Positions 1-10,000 of a stretch of 33,577 nucleotides of DNA are shown here, one piece after another. How positions within the stretch are numbered: position 1 is the stretch's first letter; every line of letters starts with the position of its first letter. The position numbers and the translations under genes are program-made. The notes below the pieces were generated by a model. It was not told the DNA's origin and searched no databases. It saw nothing but the letters and a program-made list of their open reading frames with translations. Source of the stretch: an uncultured Candidatus Midichloriaceae bacterium (GTDB lineage: Bacteria > Pseudomonadota > Alphaproteobacteria > Rickettsiales > Midichloriaceae); NCBI GenBank assembly GCA_905479795.1, contig CAJQNX010000084.1, positions 1 through 33,577 on the forward strand, read 5' to 3'.

Positions 1-1
1 A

Positions 2-1558
2 AATTTCATATCACATTTACTAAATCGCAATTATGCAAATTACAAATTAGAGCATAAAGATATAATGGTATTATTTAGAAAAAGATGTGAAAAAATGAAG
101 CATCTTATTCAAATTTTAAAACAAAACAACATTCCCGTATCAGAAGAAAATAAAATCAATTTTAGTGATGATATTATAATTCTTGATTTATTATCTATCA
201 TTAAATTCTTTCTATTACCTGAGGATAACTTCAATCTAGTATGCCTTGTAAAATCTACCTTCTTTAATTTTACTGAGGAACAAATTTTTAAAACATCTTA
301 CGACAGAAAAAAGCAAAATGTTGTGGATATATTGCAAAATATATATCCCAAAATCTCAAAATTATTACAGGAACTTGAAGAAAGTTATAAAAATCTATCC
401 TTATATGATTTTTACATACACATTTTGTATCAAAAAAAATTTATAGATAATTTTCATCAAGAATTTGGAGCTAATTGCCAAGAAATAATTGATATTTTTT
501 TAGATAAAATATCTGAATTTGAAAAACAACTATTAGGTGACAAAGAAGTTTTTTTAGAGTGGCTCCTATATAATTCTGATATTAATGTTGATAACAATAA
601 CTCAAAAGGTGTCAAAATTATAACAGTACATGCCGCAAAAGGACTGCAATCACCTATAATAATTTTGGCTGATGCTGGAGACTCAGAAAACATGCCAAAT
701 GAAAATTTCTTTTGGTATAATGAAAAACTCATTGTACCTAATATCAGTGAATATAAAAATAGTAAAATCAAAGAAATTGTAAATGAGAGAAAAATAAAAT
801 TAAAGCAGGAGAGTTTAAGGTTATTATATGTCGCAATGACTCGTACTGAAGATGAATTATATATTTTTGGAGAGCATGGCAATAAACAAGATAGCTGGTA
901 TAATATTACAAAAACTATTTTACCGAATAACTTTATAAAATATTCTGAACTTAGCATATCTAATCAAAAAAACATTGAAGATGATAGTTTAGTTTCAACA
1001 AATATTGAACTACCATATTACTTTAGAGAGGATTATGTTGCAGAAAATATTACGAAAAAAGAAATTGCCTCGTTAGAGAAACAACTATATTCAGATCTTT
1101 CAGTTACGAGGGGTAATTTTATTCATAAAATTTTATCTGATGCGCCTAAAATACCAATGCATGATTTAGTAAATTATATTAAAAATTTAGCCAATAGCAG
1201 TTTATTTAATTTAATTCCTAATAAAGAAATTGAAGAAATATCATTACTTACAAAAGAGATAATGTGCAAATTTCCAAATATTTTTAAGAATGAGGTATTA
1301 TCCGAAGTAAGTGTAAATAATTTAGCAAAAAAAAGTAACGCCATTATAAAAATTGATAAACTTATGATGGATGCTAATCGTGTCGAAATTATAGAAATTA
1401 AAACTGATAAATCAAAAATACTCTCAAATTCTAACCTACCCATTGAATATGTCAGGCAATTGGAAATATACAAAAAATGTATTTCTTATATTTACCCTAA
1501 TAAAAAAATTACTTGTAAAATATTAAGCTTTTACCAAAAGAAGCTAATATGCTTATAA
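2..1558 (+). CDS. addA: AddA-type double-strand break repair helicase-nuclease (5' end outside window)
   Basis: The frame is open to the left edge, so the N-terminal helicase half lies outside the window; the first ATG at 65 is internal. The visible part is the C-terminal half of a UvrD-like superfamily 1 helicase fused to a RecB-type nuclease. Motif V (VHAAKGLQ) lies near 630-660 and motif VI (LLYVAMTR) near 821-844. The PD-(D/E)XK nuclease follows: RGNFIH near 1110-1127 and IIEIKTD near 1388-1408, then the usual Y..QLEIYK helix. AddA works with AddB to resect double-strand breaks before RecA loading. The nuclease core has Glu where most AddA proteins have Asp (usual form DxKT), a conservative change that may still bind metal. 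The tRNA-Arg gene follows 73 bases downstream. The family assignment is secure; the intactness of the missing half is unknown. Confidence 0.9.
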   Translation, partial: NFISHLLNRNYANYKLEHKDIMVLFRKRCEKMKHLIQILKQNNIPVSEENKINFSDDIIILDLLSIIKFFLLPEDNFNLVCLVKSTFFNFTEEQIFKTSYDRKKQNVVDILQNIYPKISKLLQELEESYKNLSLYDFYIHILYQKKFIDNFHQEFGANCQEIIDIFLDKISEFEKQLLGDKEVFLEWLLYNSDINVDNNNSKGVKIITVHAAKGLQSPIIILADAGDSENMPNENFFWYNEKLIVPNISEYKNSKIKEIVNERKIKLKQESLRLLYVAMTRTEDELYIFGEHGNKQDSWYNITKTILPNNFIKYSELSISNQKNIEDDSLVSTNIELPYYFREDYVAENITKKEIASLEKQLYSDLSVTRGNFIHKILSDAPKIPMHDLVNYIKNLANSSLFNLIPNKEIEEISLLTKEIMCKFPNIFKNEVLSEVSVNNLAKKSNAIIKIDKLMMDANRVEIIEIKTDKSKILSNSNLPIEYVRQLEIYKKCISYIYPNKKITCKILSFYQKKLICL

Positions 1559-1631
1559 TGCTTATGTTATATAAATTTATTGTATTTATTGATAAATGCC
1601 TTACTATGTTGATCTTGTCATATCAAAATTT

Positions 1632-1708
1632 GTTCCCGTAGCTCAGCAGGATAGAGCGTTGGATTCCTAATCCAAAGGTCACAGGTTCGAATCCTGTCGG
1701 GAACACCA
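1632..1708 (+). tRNA. tRNA-Arg (anticodon CCT), CCA encoded
   Basis: A full cloverleaf can be folded by eye. The acceptor stem GTTCCCG pairs with CGGGAAC, the D arm contains GCTCAGC, and the anticodon stem TTGGA/TCCAA encloses the loop TTCCTAA, giving anticodon CCT. The T arm is ACAGG TTCGAAT CCTGT. The 3' CCA is genome-encoded at 1706-1708. It decodes AGG. Confidence 0.97.
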
Positions 1709-2020
1709 TATCTCCTGCCCTTTATTTTCCTTAGATAGTGATGCTAATATACCAATACAAAGTTCTCTATACTCTGTAAAATGGATCATCTTTTAGTTCT
1801 TATGCTCTTTTTATATAGTTTCTATTTTTTAAAGAACTATCCTTTTTTTATAAGCATTATATTAAACAGAATAATTTTAAATTTCTTCCTGTAACGTTTT
1901 ACTATATCCATATATTCTAAAACATGAGGTATAGCTTATTGTGCAGTTAAATTAATATTGATAAATTGAAATATAATCTCACCTCGATTGCTATTCATTG
2001 TAACACTTATAGGCTCTGAA
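1709..2020. other. Gene-free stretch between tRNA-Arg and the OmpA-like gene
   Basis: No open frame of convincing length and no recognisable RNA gene or clear hairpin terminator is visible in these 312 bases. On the minus strand a run of about 30 codons near 1830-1930 stays mostly open, but it matches nothing I recognise and may be chance in AT-rich DNA. Confidence 0.5.
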
Positions 2021-2848
2021 TTACTTACATAAAATATACATTTCTGACCTTCTATTCTTCTTCTCTTTTACGCCTTTCTCAGTTTTTACTAGATATTTTT
2101 TATAACCATGTCCAATAATTTTCTTCGACTTTATACTATTTATAACTTTAGATACCTTTTGCGCTCTCATTAAAGATACTTTATCATTATGCTCTTGACT
2201 TCCTGTATAATCAGCATGTCCTTCAATGTTTATAGTACAATTATTGCCTGTTTTTTGAGATTTAATGAATTCTTTGATTTGTGATACTTGCTTGTTATTT
2301 AATTCAGTTTCATTAAATTCATAAAATATTATAAATTTATTATTTACTTCAGATGTCGAAAAGCTATTAATTTCGTTAATGAATTTAAAAAAGTTATCCT
2401 TGCACAGTTTAATGTCATCTTTTTGCCATCCTTCTTCCAATTCTTCTACCCAACAATCATAATTAGCTTGAGCTTGCGCCAATTGCACGGGATAAAGCTT
2501 TTTATTTTTATCACTCAATAATAAATTCAATGCATTATATGCTGATAATACTTCTTTTTTCGAAGAGGAATCTTTTATTTGCCAATTTTCAGGATTTTCT
2601 GGAGATGTATTAATATTATGTGACGCCTTAATAGCTTTTTCAGCAAAATACTCAGAATCAAACCAATCATATTTTTCAGCTTCTTGTGTTGCAAAATTTA
2701 CATAATATTTTGCCAAATTTGAGTTAAAACTTTTGTCGTCAAAATGGAGTTCTTTTGATTTTTGAAGTTGAGATTTACAACCAACCATTAATAAGATTAC
2801 TATATAGAAGAGAATTTTAAACTTATATTTAAGTATATTCATGTACAT
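2021..2848 (-). CDS. OmpA-family lipoprotein (peptidoglycan-associated)
   Basis: The 275-residue product starts with a lipoprotein signal: a basic N terminus, a hydrophobic stretch and the lipobox MVGC with Cys24 (Cys22 if the second Met is used). The middle carries a helical region including YDWFDSEYFAEKAI and a conserved segment ending in CWVEELEEGWQ, typical of an alphaproteobacterial family of OmpA-like lipoproteins. The C-terminal ~110 residues are an OmpA/Pal peptidoglycan-binding domain: INIEGHADYTG, then the helix with LMRAQKV, and the closing NRRSEM. The domain's usual Asp and Arg contacts to diaminopimelate are present. It presumably anchors the outer membrane to peptidoglycan, which fits the murA and LppC genes in the window. 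The exact orthologue is not certain. Confidence 0.85.
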   Translation of the reverse strand: MYMNILKYKFKILFYIVILLMVGCKSQLQKSKELHFDDKSFNSNLAKYYVNFATQEAEKYDWFDSEYFAEKAIKASHNINTSPENPENWQIKDSSSKKEVLSAYNALNLLLSDKNKKLYPVQLAQAQANYDCWVEELEEGWQKDDIKLCKDNFFKFINEINSFSTSEVNNKFIIFYEFNETELNNKQVSQIKEFIKSQKTGNNCTINIEGHADYTGSQEHNDKVSLMRAQKVSKVINSIKSKKIIGHGYKKYLVKTEKGVKEKKNRRSEMYILCK

Positions 2849-2938
2849 TTTAGATTAGTTATACACTGCATATATAAAACACAATATGCAATTATACAAG
2901 ATGTATATTTATATTACATTATCTCGCCACGGCTCAGG

Positions 2939-4264
2939 TTAATTCACTATTCTTTCTAATTTTATATTGGTATTTTTAAGTTTTTCCAATAAATTACCAT
3001 AACCCCTTTCTATTTGCTCAGCCACATCAAGCCTACTTTCCCCTTCAGCTAAAACTGCAGCAATCAAATATGCCAATCCAGCTCTTAAATCTGGAGTGAC
3101 TAGTGGCGATGATATAGATTTGAGTTTTGTTGGACCGTGAATTAATGCACTATGAAGATGATCTTGCCCTCTATATCTACATTCTACCGAACCCAAACAT
3201 GAGCTAACAGTTTCAGTTTTTGCACCAAGTTTATTTAGAATGTCCAAATAACCAAATCTTTTTTCATGGACTGTTTCATGAATAACAGATGTACCCTTAG
3301 CTTGTGTAAGAATTGTTGCAAATGGTTGTTGCCAATCGGTAGAAAAGCCTGGATGAACATCAGTTTCTATTTCAGTAGATTTTAAATCTTCTTTTCTAAA
3401 AAACATTATACTATCATCCTTTAGAAATTTAAATCCACCTCCAATTTTACTAAAGTGTGGTAAAAAATTTCCAAGCAGGTCAGGTCTAATACCAGAGACC
3501 TCAATTTCACCATTTGAAGCGCATGCTAGTGACGCCCATGAAGCAGCTTCAATTCTATCTCCTGCAAGAAAAAAATTAGTACCATTTAATTTTTCAACTC
3601 CCTGGATAATTAATTCCCTGTTACCTGAGAGAAATATTATAGCTCCCATAGAGCGCAGCATTGTAATTAACTCTATAATTTCTGGCTCTAAGGCTATATT
3701 TTTTATAATACTTGTACCTTCCGCAAGTACACTTAAAAATAAACACGTTTCTGTTGCTCCAACTGATGGATATGGCAAATCTATATGAGCAGCTTGAAGT
3801 CGCTTCTTAGATTCTGCAAAGTATTTATTACCCTTTTTATAAACTTCAGCCCCAAACTTTTTTATTGCTTCAATGTGATAATCAACATTTCTTTGACCAA
3901 TATGATCTCCTCCAACAGTGGGTACAGTTGCTTTGCCAAATCTATGAAGTAATATACTTAAGAGTAAAATAGGAACTCTGTTAGTTTTTGTATCAGGTAA
4001 CGATGCTTCATATTCAGTTATTTTAGTTGCATCAATGTACATAGTGTTAATATCTTGTTCCCAATCCACCTTTACACCAGCAGACATTAACAGCTCTTTT
4101 GTAATTTCTACATCACCAATATTTGGCATTCCTCTAAGTACTGTTTGGTCTGAACATAATAAAGCCGCAACCATAGCCTTAGTTGCAAGATTTTTTGCCC
4201 CCATACAGGAAATTTTTCCATGAATAGGAATCCCGCCCTGAATAATATATGAAATACTTTGCAT
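2939..4264 (-). CDS. murA: UDP-N-acetylglucosamine 1-carboxyvinyltransferase, Asp-type (MurA)
   Basis: This 441-residue enolpyruvyl transferase joins PEP to UDP-GlcNAc, the first committed step of peptidoglycan synthesis. Visible signatures are GAKN at 22-25 (substrate-binding Lys-Asn), the active-site loop GGDHIGQR with Asp120, the segment GFSTDWQQP with the general-base Asp310, and PDLRAG with Arg394. The loop normally reads GGCxIGxR; here Asp replaces the Cys that attacks PEP and is alkylated by fosfomycin. The same replacement is known in Mycobacterium, Chlamydia and Borrelia MurA, where activity is kept and the enzyme is naturally fosfomycin-insensitive. The C-terminal half (TDWQQP, RFGYLDIL, HSALIHGPTKL) resembles a divergent MurA branch best known from Actinobacteria more than the usual proteobacterial enzyme. 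It starts 11 bases after the mutase gene and is probably the last gene of that operon. Confidence 0.9.
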   Translation of the reverse strand: MQSISYIIQGGIPIHGKISCMGAKNLATKAMVAALLCSDQTVLRGMPNIGDVEITKELLMSAGVKVDWEQDINTMYIDATKITEYEASLPDTKTNRVPILLLSILLHRFGKATVPTVGGDHIGQRNVDYHIEAIKKFGAEVYKKGNKYFAESKKRLQAAHIDLPYPSVGATETCLFLSVLAEGTSIIKNIALEPEIIELITMLRSMGAIIFLSGNRELIIQGVEKLNGTNFFLAGDRIEAASWASLACASNGEIEVSGIRPDLLGNFLPHFSKIGGGFKFLKDDSIMFFRKEDLKSTEIETDVHPGFSTDWQQPFATILTQAKGTSVIHETVHEKRFGYLDILNKLGAKTETVSSCLGSVECRYRGQDHLHSALIHGPTKLKSISSPLVTPDLRAGLAYLIAAVLAEGESRLDVAEQIERGYGNLLEKLKNTNIKLERIVN

Positions 4265-4275
4265 TATATTTTAAA

Positions 4276-5616
4276 TTAATTAAAAAAATTGTTAATTCCA
4301 ATTGAACGGAGTATATTTGATAAATGCGTTAATATAAAGTGAAAATTGTCTTGAGAATAACCTTCAAATCTTATTACTAATGAATCTTCAGTATTAGAAC
4401 GCCTAATTAGCCACCACCCCTTCTTACACTCTACTCTTATTCCATCCACATCATTATATGGAATTTTTTTATTATTTAATAAATCTTTTATTTTACTAAT
4501 AGTCAAATTTTTATGACTATCTTCGCACAAAACTCTTATTTCAGGTGAAACGAAAATTTTGGGTAAATTTTTAAAATACTCTCTATTTTTTTCTTCTAAA
4601 AGTAAATAAATAAGCTTACATGAGGCAAATAATGCATCCAATGCACCCTCCTTTACCATTTTATTTTTTATGTTTGGATGACCAGTTTTATACAATATAA
4701 TTTCAGCTCCTTCATTGTTAATTTTATCTACAAGGGTTTTACTTGTTTTAATATCGGCAATAATTTTTGGCTTCAAATGCCTTTTTAATAAATCTCTGGC
4801 GAAAAATGCTAGTAATTCATCTCCTAAAACCACCCTAAAATCACCATTTATCAAAACTACTCTATCTGCGTCACCATCCAATGCTATTCCAAAATCACAT
4901 TTTTGTTTTTTCATTATATTTTTTAAGCTAGATAAGTTTTGTTCATTAGTAGGATCAACATAACGATCTTTCGCATTGTCATTAACTAAAATATGCTCTC
5001 CAGGCAATTTTTTAATTATCTTTTTTAAAATTTGGGCTAAAGATGAGTTACAAATATCCCAAGCAATTTTTAATCTGCAATCAAATTCACTTTTAGAAAA
5101 ATGTGTTATTGGATTCGTAATATTATCTATATATCCTTGATTAATATTAATTTCTTTGAATAACCCCCGTATTTTTGAGAAAAAAATACTTTCACTTTTT
5201 GCAATATTACAAATTTCAATTAAGCTTTTCCCAAAGAGTGGTTTTTTATCAACTATAATCTTGAATCCGTTAAATTTTGGTGGATTGTGAGAGGCTGTCA
5301 CCATTACTCCACAAGAGTAATCACTGATGATATGGCATGCATAGTAAAGAATTGGTGTTGTGATTAGCCCAAGATCTAACACATCAAGCCCCACATCTAA
5401 AAATCCCTCAATCAAGCTTGATTTTAACTTTGGAGAACTTTTTCTTCCATCGTAACCAACACATATTTTTGACTTGATGTTTCTATTTTTTACATACGTC
5501 CCTAAACTACAGCCTAAAAAATACGCATCACTTTCTGCTAAATCTTTTTGAAACTCTCCCCTTATATCATATTCTTTAATTATTTTTGTTTTGAAGACAT
5601 GCTTTTTGCATAGCAT
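4276..5616 (-). CDS. Phosphomannomutase/phosphoglucomutase family protein lacking the sugar-binding loop
   Basis: The product belongs to the alpha-D-phosphohexomutase family (YDIRG at 16-20; phosphoserine loop TASHNP with Ser109; metal loop DGDADR at 247-252; C-terminal phosphate-binding region near 405-430). At 446 residues it is slightly short, and the shortfall is informative. After KMVKEGA (319-325) the frame runs straight into LDALFASCKL. The expected sugar-binding loop GEMSGH and the flanking ~20 residues are absent. At the junction the DNA has two AATGCA copies (4631-4636 and 4640-4645), consistent with an in-frame deletion between short repeats. The usual glycine-rich GNGA motif of domain 2 is also altered to CNSS near 189-192. 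The frame is otherwise intact, but catalysis looks unlikely. It overlaps bolA by 41 bases. Confidence 0.85.
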   Translation of the reverse strand: MLCKKHVFKTKIIKEYDIRGEFQKDLAESDAYFLGCSLGTYVKNRNIKSKICVGYDGRKSSPKLKSSLIEGFLDVGLDVLDLGLITTPILYYACHIISDYSCGVMVTASHNPPKFNGFKIIVDKKPLFGKSLIEICNIAKSESIFFSKIRGLFKEININQGYIDNITNPITHFSKSEFDCRLKIAWDICNSSLAQILKKIIKKLPGEHILVNDNAKDRYVDPTNEQNLSSLKNIMKKQKCDFGIALDGDADRVVLINGDFRVVLGDELLAFFARDLLKRHLKPKIIADIKTSKTLVDKINNEGAEIILYKTGHPNIKNKMVKEGALDALFASCKLIYLLLEEKNREYFKNLPKIFVSPEIRVLCEDSHKNLTISKIKDLLNNKKIPYNDVDGIRVECKKGWWLIRRSNTEDSLVIRFEGYSQDNFHFILTHLSNILRSIGINNFFN

Positions 5617-5908
5617 TCTTATCTATATACTCCTTCCCATTATATGCCTTTATCTTTAAGGCATGAATTATTTTAAACTCATCCCTTAGTATTTGATTTA
5701 TAATATTATGTCTACTTAATAAATTAATCGCATCAAAATTCCCTGCTACAATCGTTAATGAAAAGTGTGTGCCACCAGCTTTTGCTTCTTCATTATGATT
5801 AGCATGCAAATAAGATTCATCTTTCAAATTGAGAAAAGTAACATCAAGATTATCTCTCAGTTTTTTTTCAATTTGATTTTTTATCTCAGTTTTTATAGCC
5901 TGATGCAT
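5576..5908 (-). CDS. bolA: BolA family protein
   Basis: This 110-residue protein has the BolA fold signature: an N-terminal helix (IKNQIEKKL), DESYLHANH, GGTHFSLTIVAGNFD, the helix-turn-helix-like segment LLSRHNIINQIL and the closing KIIHALKIKAYNGKEY. BolA proteins bind iron-sulfur clusters with monothiol glutaredoxins and act in Fe-S trafficking or regulation. There is no other Met before the conserved region, so the start at 5908 is forced; it overlaps the end of the ubiH-type gene by 23 bases, and the 3' end overlaps the mutase gene by 41 bases. Such nested starts suggest translational coupling within one transcript. Confidence 0.88.
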   Translation of the reverse strand: MHQAIKTEIKNQIEKKLRDNLDVTFLNLKDESYLHANHNEEAKAGGTHFSLTIVAGNFDAINLLSRHNIINQILRDEFKIIHALKIKAYNGKEYIDKNAMQKACLQNKNN

Positions 5909-7076
5909 AACTCATTATATATTTTTTTAGTGGAGTTAAATTATTAATAATTTTAAGCCCAGCTTTGCGTAAAATTTTAGCAGAAATCAAATTAGAGGAA
6001 AAGATTTGATTAATATTATGAGTGCTATTAATCATTAAATTAACATCAAATTCTCTTTTGTTATTATATTGACTCAATAAATTATTTGAACAAATATTTA
6101 GTCCTAACCCTATATTCTCCTTAATTAACTCATCTAACAACTGTACATCTCTTAAACCTAAATTCAACCCTTGCCCAGCTATCGGATGGATGCTATGCAT
6201 TGCATCTCCACAAAGAATAGTCTTATCCTTTATGTAAGATTTTGCATATACCAAGCTAAGCGGAAAATATATTATATCTGATGCAATCTCAACATTTCCT
6301 AAGCAATTATCAAATTTGCTTTTTATCATATATGTCACATCATCTTTTGACATAGAAGCTAATATTTCACCAACTCCATTTTGATCCGTCCATACGACAC
6401 AGGATTCATATCCACCTTTTTTAGGCAATAAAGCGAAAGGGCCTGCTTTCAAAAACTTCTCTACAGCTACTCCTTGATGATTAAATTCATGCTTTATGTC
6501 AAAGACAATTGCATCTTGTTTATAATTAGTTTGCTTTGTTTTTATGCCTAATAAATCCCTTGTTTTGGAATTTTTTCCTTCTGCAACTATTAATAATCTT
6601 GAAGTTAAATTTTTGTTATTCGAAAATTTTATCTCAATACTATATGGATGATTTACAACTTGTGCGATCTCGTGCTTTGCATAAATTTTAATATTTTCGC
6701 ACTTCTTTACCCTTTCATTTAATGAGTTTAGTATATGCATCTCATCAACCATAAAGCCAAAATTTTGTAAATTTAAATCCTTTGGGTTAAAAATGAGATT
6801 TTCATTATTTTCACAATCCTCAATTAAAATTTGATTAATAGATTGAGCATGGCTCTTTATTTGATCTGCAATACCAATGTTTTTAAAGATCTCCATAGAT
6901 GCTGAGGCTATAGCAAAAATTCTACTTGGAAATTTTGCTTTATCATTAACATTTTTATAACTATAATTATTGTCTATAATGGCAATCTTTAAATTTTGTT
7001 TTGCCAATAGACATGCAAGGGACATACCTATATATCCCGCTCCACTGATTATAATGTCAAATTCAATCTTTTGCAT
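5886..7076 (-). CDS. ubiH: UbiH/UbiF/VisC-family FAD-dependent hydroxylase (ubiquinone synthesis)
   Basis: A class A flavoprotein monooxygenase of about 396 residues. The N-terminal ADP-binding fold is IIISGAGYIGMSLA, the middle carries the NAD(P)H/FAD region, and the second FAD motif is CGDAMHSIHPIAGQGLNLG followed by LRDVQLL, which is diagnostic for the ubiquinone hydroxylases. It should add hydroxyl groups to the benzoquinone ring at the inner membrane. Which ring position it modifies cannot be read from sequence. I prefer the ATG at 7074-7076 over an upstream TTG at 7092-7094, because the conserved fold begins a few residues after it; it overlaps the RND stop (TGA) by 14 bases. Confidence 0.85.
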   Translation of the reverse strand: MQKIEFDIIISGAGYIGMSLACLLAKQNLKIAIIDNNYSYKNVNDKAKFPSRIFAIASASMEIFKNIGIADQIKSHAQSINQILIEDCENNENLIFNPKDLNLQNFGFMVDEMHILNSLNERVKKCENIKIYAKHEIAQVVNHPYSIEIKFSNNKNLTSRLLIVAEGKNSKTRDLLGIKTKQTNYKQDAIVFDIKHEFNHQGVAVEKFLKAGPFALLPKKGGYESCVVWTDQNGVGEILASMSKDDVTYMIKSKFDNCLGNVEIASDIIYFPLSLVYAKSYIKDKTILCGDAMHSIHPIAGQGLNLGLRDVQLLDELIKENIGLGLNICSNNLLSQYNNKREFDVNLMINSTHNINQIFSSNLISAKILRKAGLKIINNLTPLKKYIMSYASGYKN

Positions 7077-10000
7077 TTTTATTAAATGGGTCAAATCTTT
7101 TTCCTATGAGTAATAAGCATGGCGTAAAAAATAGCGTTAAAATTGTTGCAAATGCTAATCCCCCTGCTATTGAAGTTGAAAGTTGGCGCCACCATTGGCT
7201 CGATGGAGCATCATACATGACTTCACGAGTAAAAAAATTAATCGTTAAGCCAAAAATCATTGGTAACAATCCAAGAATTGCAGTTGTCGCTGTTAATAAT
7301 ATTGGTCTAACTCTCTGGATGCCTGCTCTAATTATTGAATCTCTAACATCATGCCCATTTTTTCTGAGGTGCTGATAAGTATCAATAAACAATATATTAT
7401 TGTTTAATACTATGCCCGACAAAGCAATAACTCCTATTCCACACATAACTATTCCAAAAGGTTGCCACGTTATTATTAAACCGAGCAATACGCCAACTGT
7501 GGATAGAAATACAGCGCTCATAACAACTATGGTATGGTAAAATGAGTTAAACTGAACTAGCATTATCATGAACATCATGATTAAGGCCAACGAAAATGCT
7601 TTCCCTAAAAAATCTGATGCCTCTTTTTGATCTTCACTCTCTCCTTTAAATTGGTAATTTATGCCTTCTTCTAAATTTTCACCCAACCATTCTTCAAGCT
7701 CTTTTATTTTATCATCAACTAGAACACCCTTTTGAACGTCAGCCTTGATCGTAATTACACTACGTCTATCAACCCTATTTATCTTATTGATTTTATCTGT
7801 CGCTTTTCTAGTTGCAAAATTTGTTATTGGAATTCCCTTGTTTTCTCTGTTGATAATTTTAAATTTATCAATTTCATTAATGTTCCTATTTTCTGGATTA
7901 AATCTCAAAACTATATCCACTTCATCATCAGAATAATCAGGTCTAAAACTGGATACTTTTAACCCATCAGTAAATAAAAGCAAACTATTTCCAACTTCCT
8001 TAGTGTTAAGCTTGAAAATTGTTGCTAATTCTCTATCGACATCTATTTTCCAATCAATTCCAGGTGCAGAATTTGTATCTTCTACATCTTTAAACCCACC
8101 CATTTGCTCCATAGCCAATTTAACCTTATTTACAAATTTTGGTACTTGATCAAAATCTCTTGAGCTAAAATTAACAGAGATTGGTTTAGTTTGCGAAGGT
8201 CCATTGCTTTGTTCTAAAATTTCTACTTCTACACCATCAATTCCCAACACCCTTTCCCTTATATCCTTAAATATAGCATCCGCTTTTCTCCTAGTCTTCC
8301 AATTAGCAAGCTCTAGCTGTATTATTGCCACGGTATTCTGTGGCATAGAATCATCTCTATCAAAATTTCCGCTTTTCGTGTAAAATACTTTAATGTCAGA
8401 TGTCATATTTATAATCTTTTTTTCAACAGATTTAGCTATTTTATCTCTTTCCTCCAGAGATAAATCGCCACCAGTCTTAATTGCCACCACTGCGTTTTCT
8501 GGCTCAATTTTTGGAAAAAATTCTACTCCCGTACCTAACATGCCAAAAAATACATATACAGAAATTAATACTGCAAATCCCGAAAGAATAAATGTTTTGG
8601 GCCAATTCAATACCATTTCTAGTAAATCATGATATCTTTTTGATAGACCTCTAAGATTATCAATATCACCTTCCTCAGCTGCTTTCATCGAATTGATAGT
8701 TTTCATATCAAATTTCTTAGGCTTCCCAAATAACGGCCCCATAGAAGGTTGAAAAAACAATGCGAAGAGAAGAGAGTTTGTAAGTATAATTATTACTGTA
8801 ATAGGCATATATTTCATAAATTGCCCCATTATACCAGGCCAAAATAATAAAGGCATAAATACCACAATTTTTACAAGAGTAGATGTAACAATAGGCCAGA
8901 ACATTCTGGTTGCAGAATGGACAAAGGCAACCTTTATATCCATACCCTCAATAATTTTTCTACCGGCATATTCACTTACAACTATTGCATCATCCACTAT
9001 CATTCCAACCGTGAGTATCAAACTAAACAACACAACAATATTAAGAGTGTATCCAGAAACTTCCATTACCAATATACCTACCAAAAAGGAAGAGGGAATA
9101 GAAAGCGCTATCAGCAACGCAGATCTTCCTCCAACGGAAAAAATAACAACTATAGTTACCAATATTACCGCAAGTAATATTCCATTTTCTAGATAATCTA
9201 TCATCTCTATGATATTTTCAGACTGATCTTGAGAATAAATAATATTCAGATTGCTTGGTAAATAAGCTTTTTGATCAGCAATTGTATTTTTAACCTCTGT
9301 AACCGTAGAAATAATATTAGCTCCAGTTCTTTTTGACACCTCTAAAACAATTGCTGGCTTCCCATTAACTCTGGCTATATATTCTGGGTCCTTATAGGTT
9401 TTTTTAATTTTTGCTATATCTTTTAATTTAATTACCTTGTTACCATCAGCAAATATTGGAAAATTATATAGTTCATATACGGATTCTATTGTACTAGGAA
9501 TCTTGACGGAAAAAGTTCCTCCTTCATTTTTAACTTTCCCTACAGCAACCAAAGAATTATTCTCTGCAATCATTTGACTAATTTGCGATAAACTGATTCC
9601 ATAAAATTCAAGTGTCTCAGGTTCAACTATTATTTCTACTATATCCTTTCTATCACCACTGATATTAACACTTAGCACATCTTGTACATTTTCAACTTTA
9701 TCTCTTAATTTTCTTGCTATTATAATTAAGCTTTCCTCAGGTATATCCCCTGTTAAAATTATATTCAAAACAGGCATTAAGCTTAAATTAATTTCTTTTA
9801 TTATAGGCTTATCAGTATCTTTAGGTAATTCATGCTCTGTATCATTAACCTTTGCTCTAACATCCCTTAATGCTTTATCACTATCAAACCCTGCATGAAA
9901 TTTTATTAAAATGACTCCACTTCCTTCGTAGGCATATGATTTTAATTCTTTAATACCTGAAATATTTCTTAACGCCATTTCCATAGGCTTTAAAAGCAAT

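Noticed and set aside
457..957. 166-codon minus-strand frame antisense to addA
   Set aside because: It overlaps the conserved helicase motifs of addA and has no family features.
8917..9196. Plus-strand open frames inside the RND gene
   Set aside because: They are antisense shadows of a conserved coding region with no ribosome-binding site or family resemblance.
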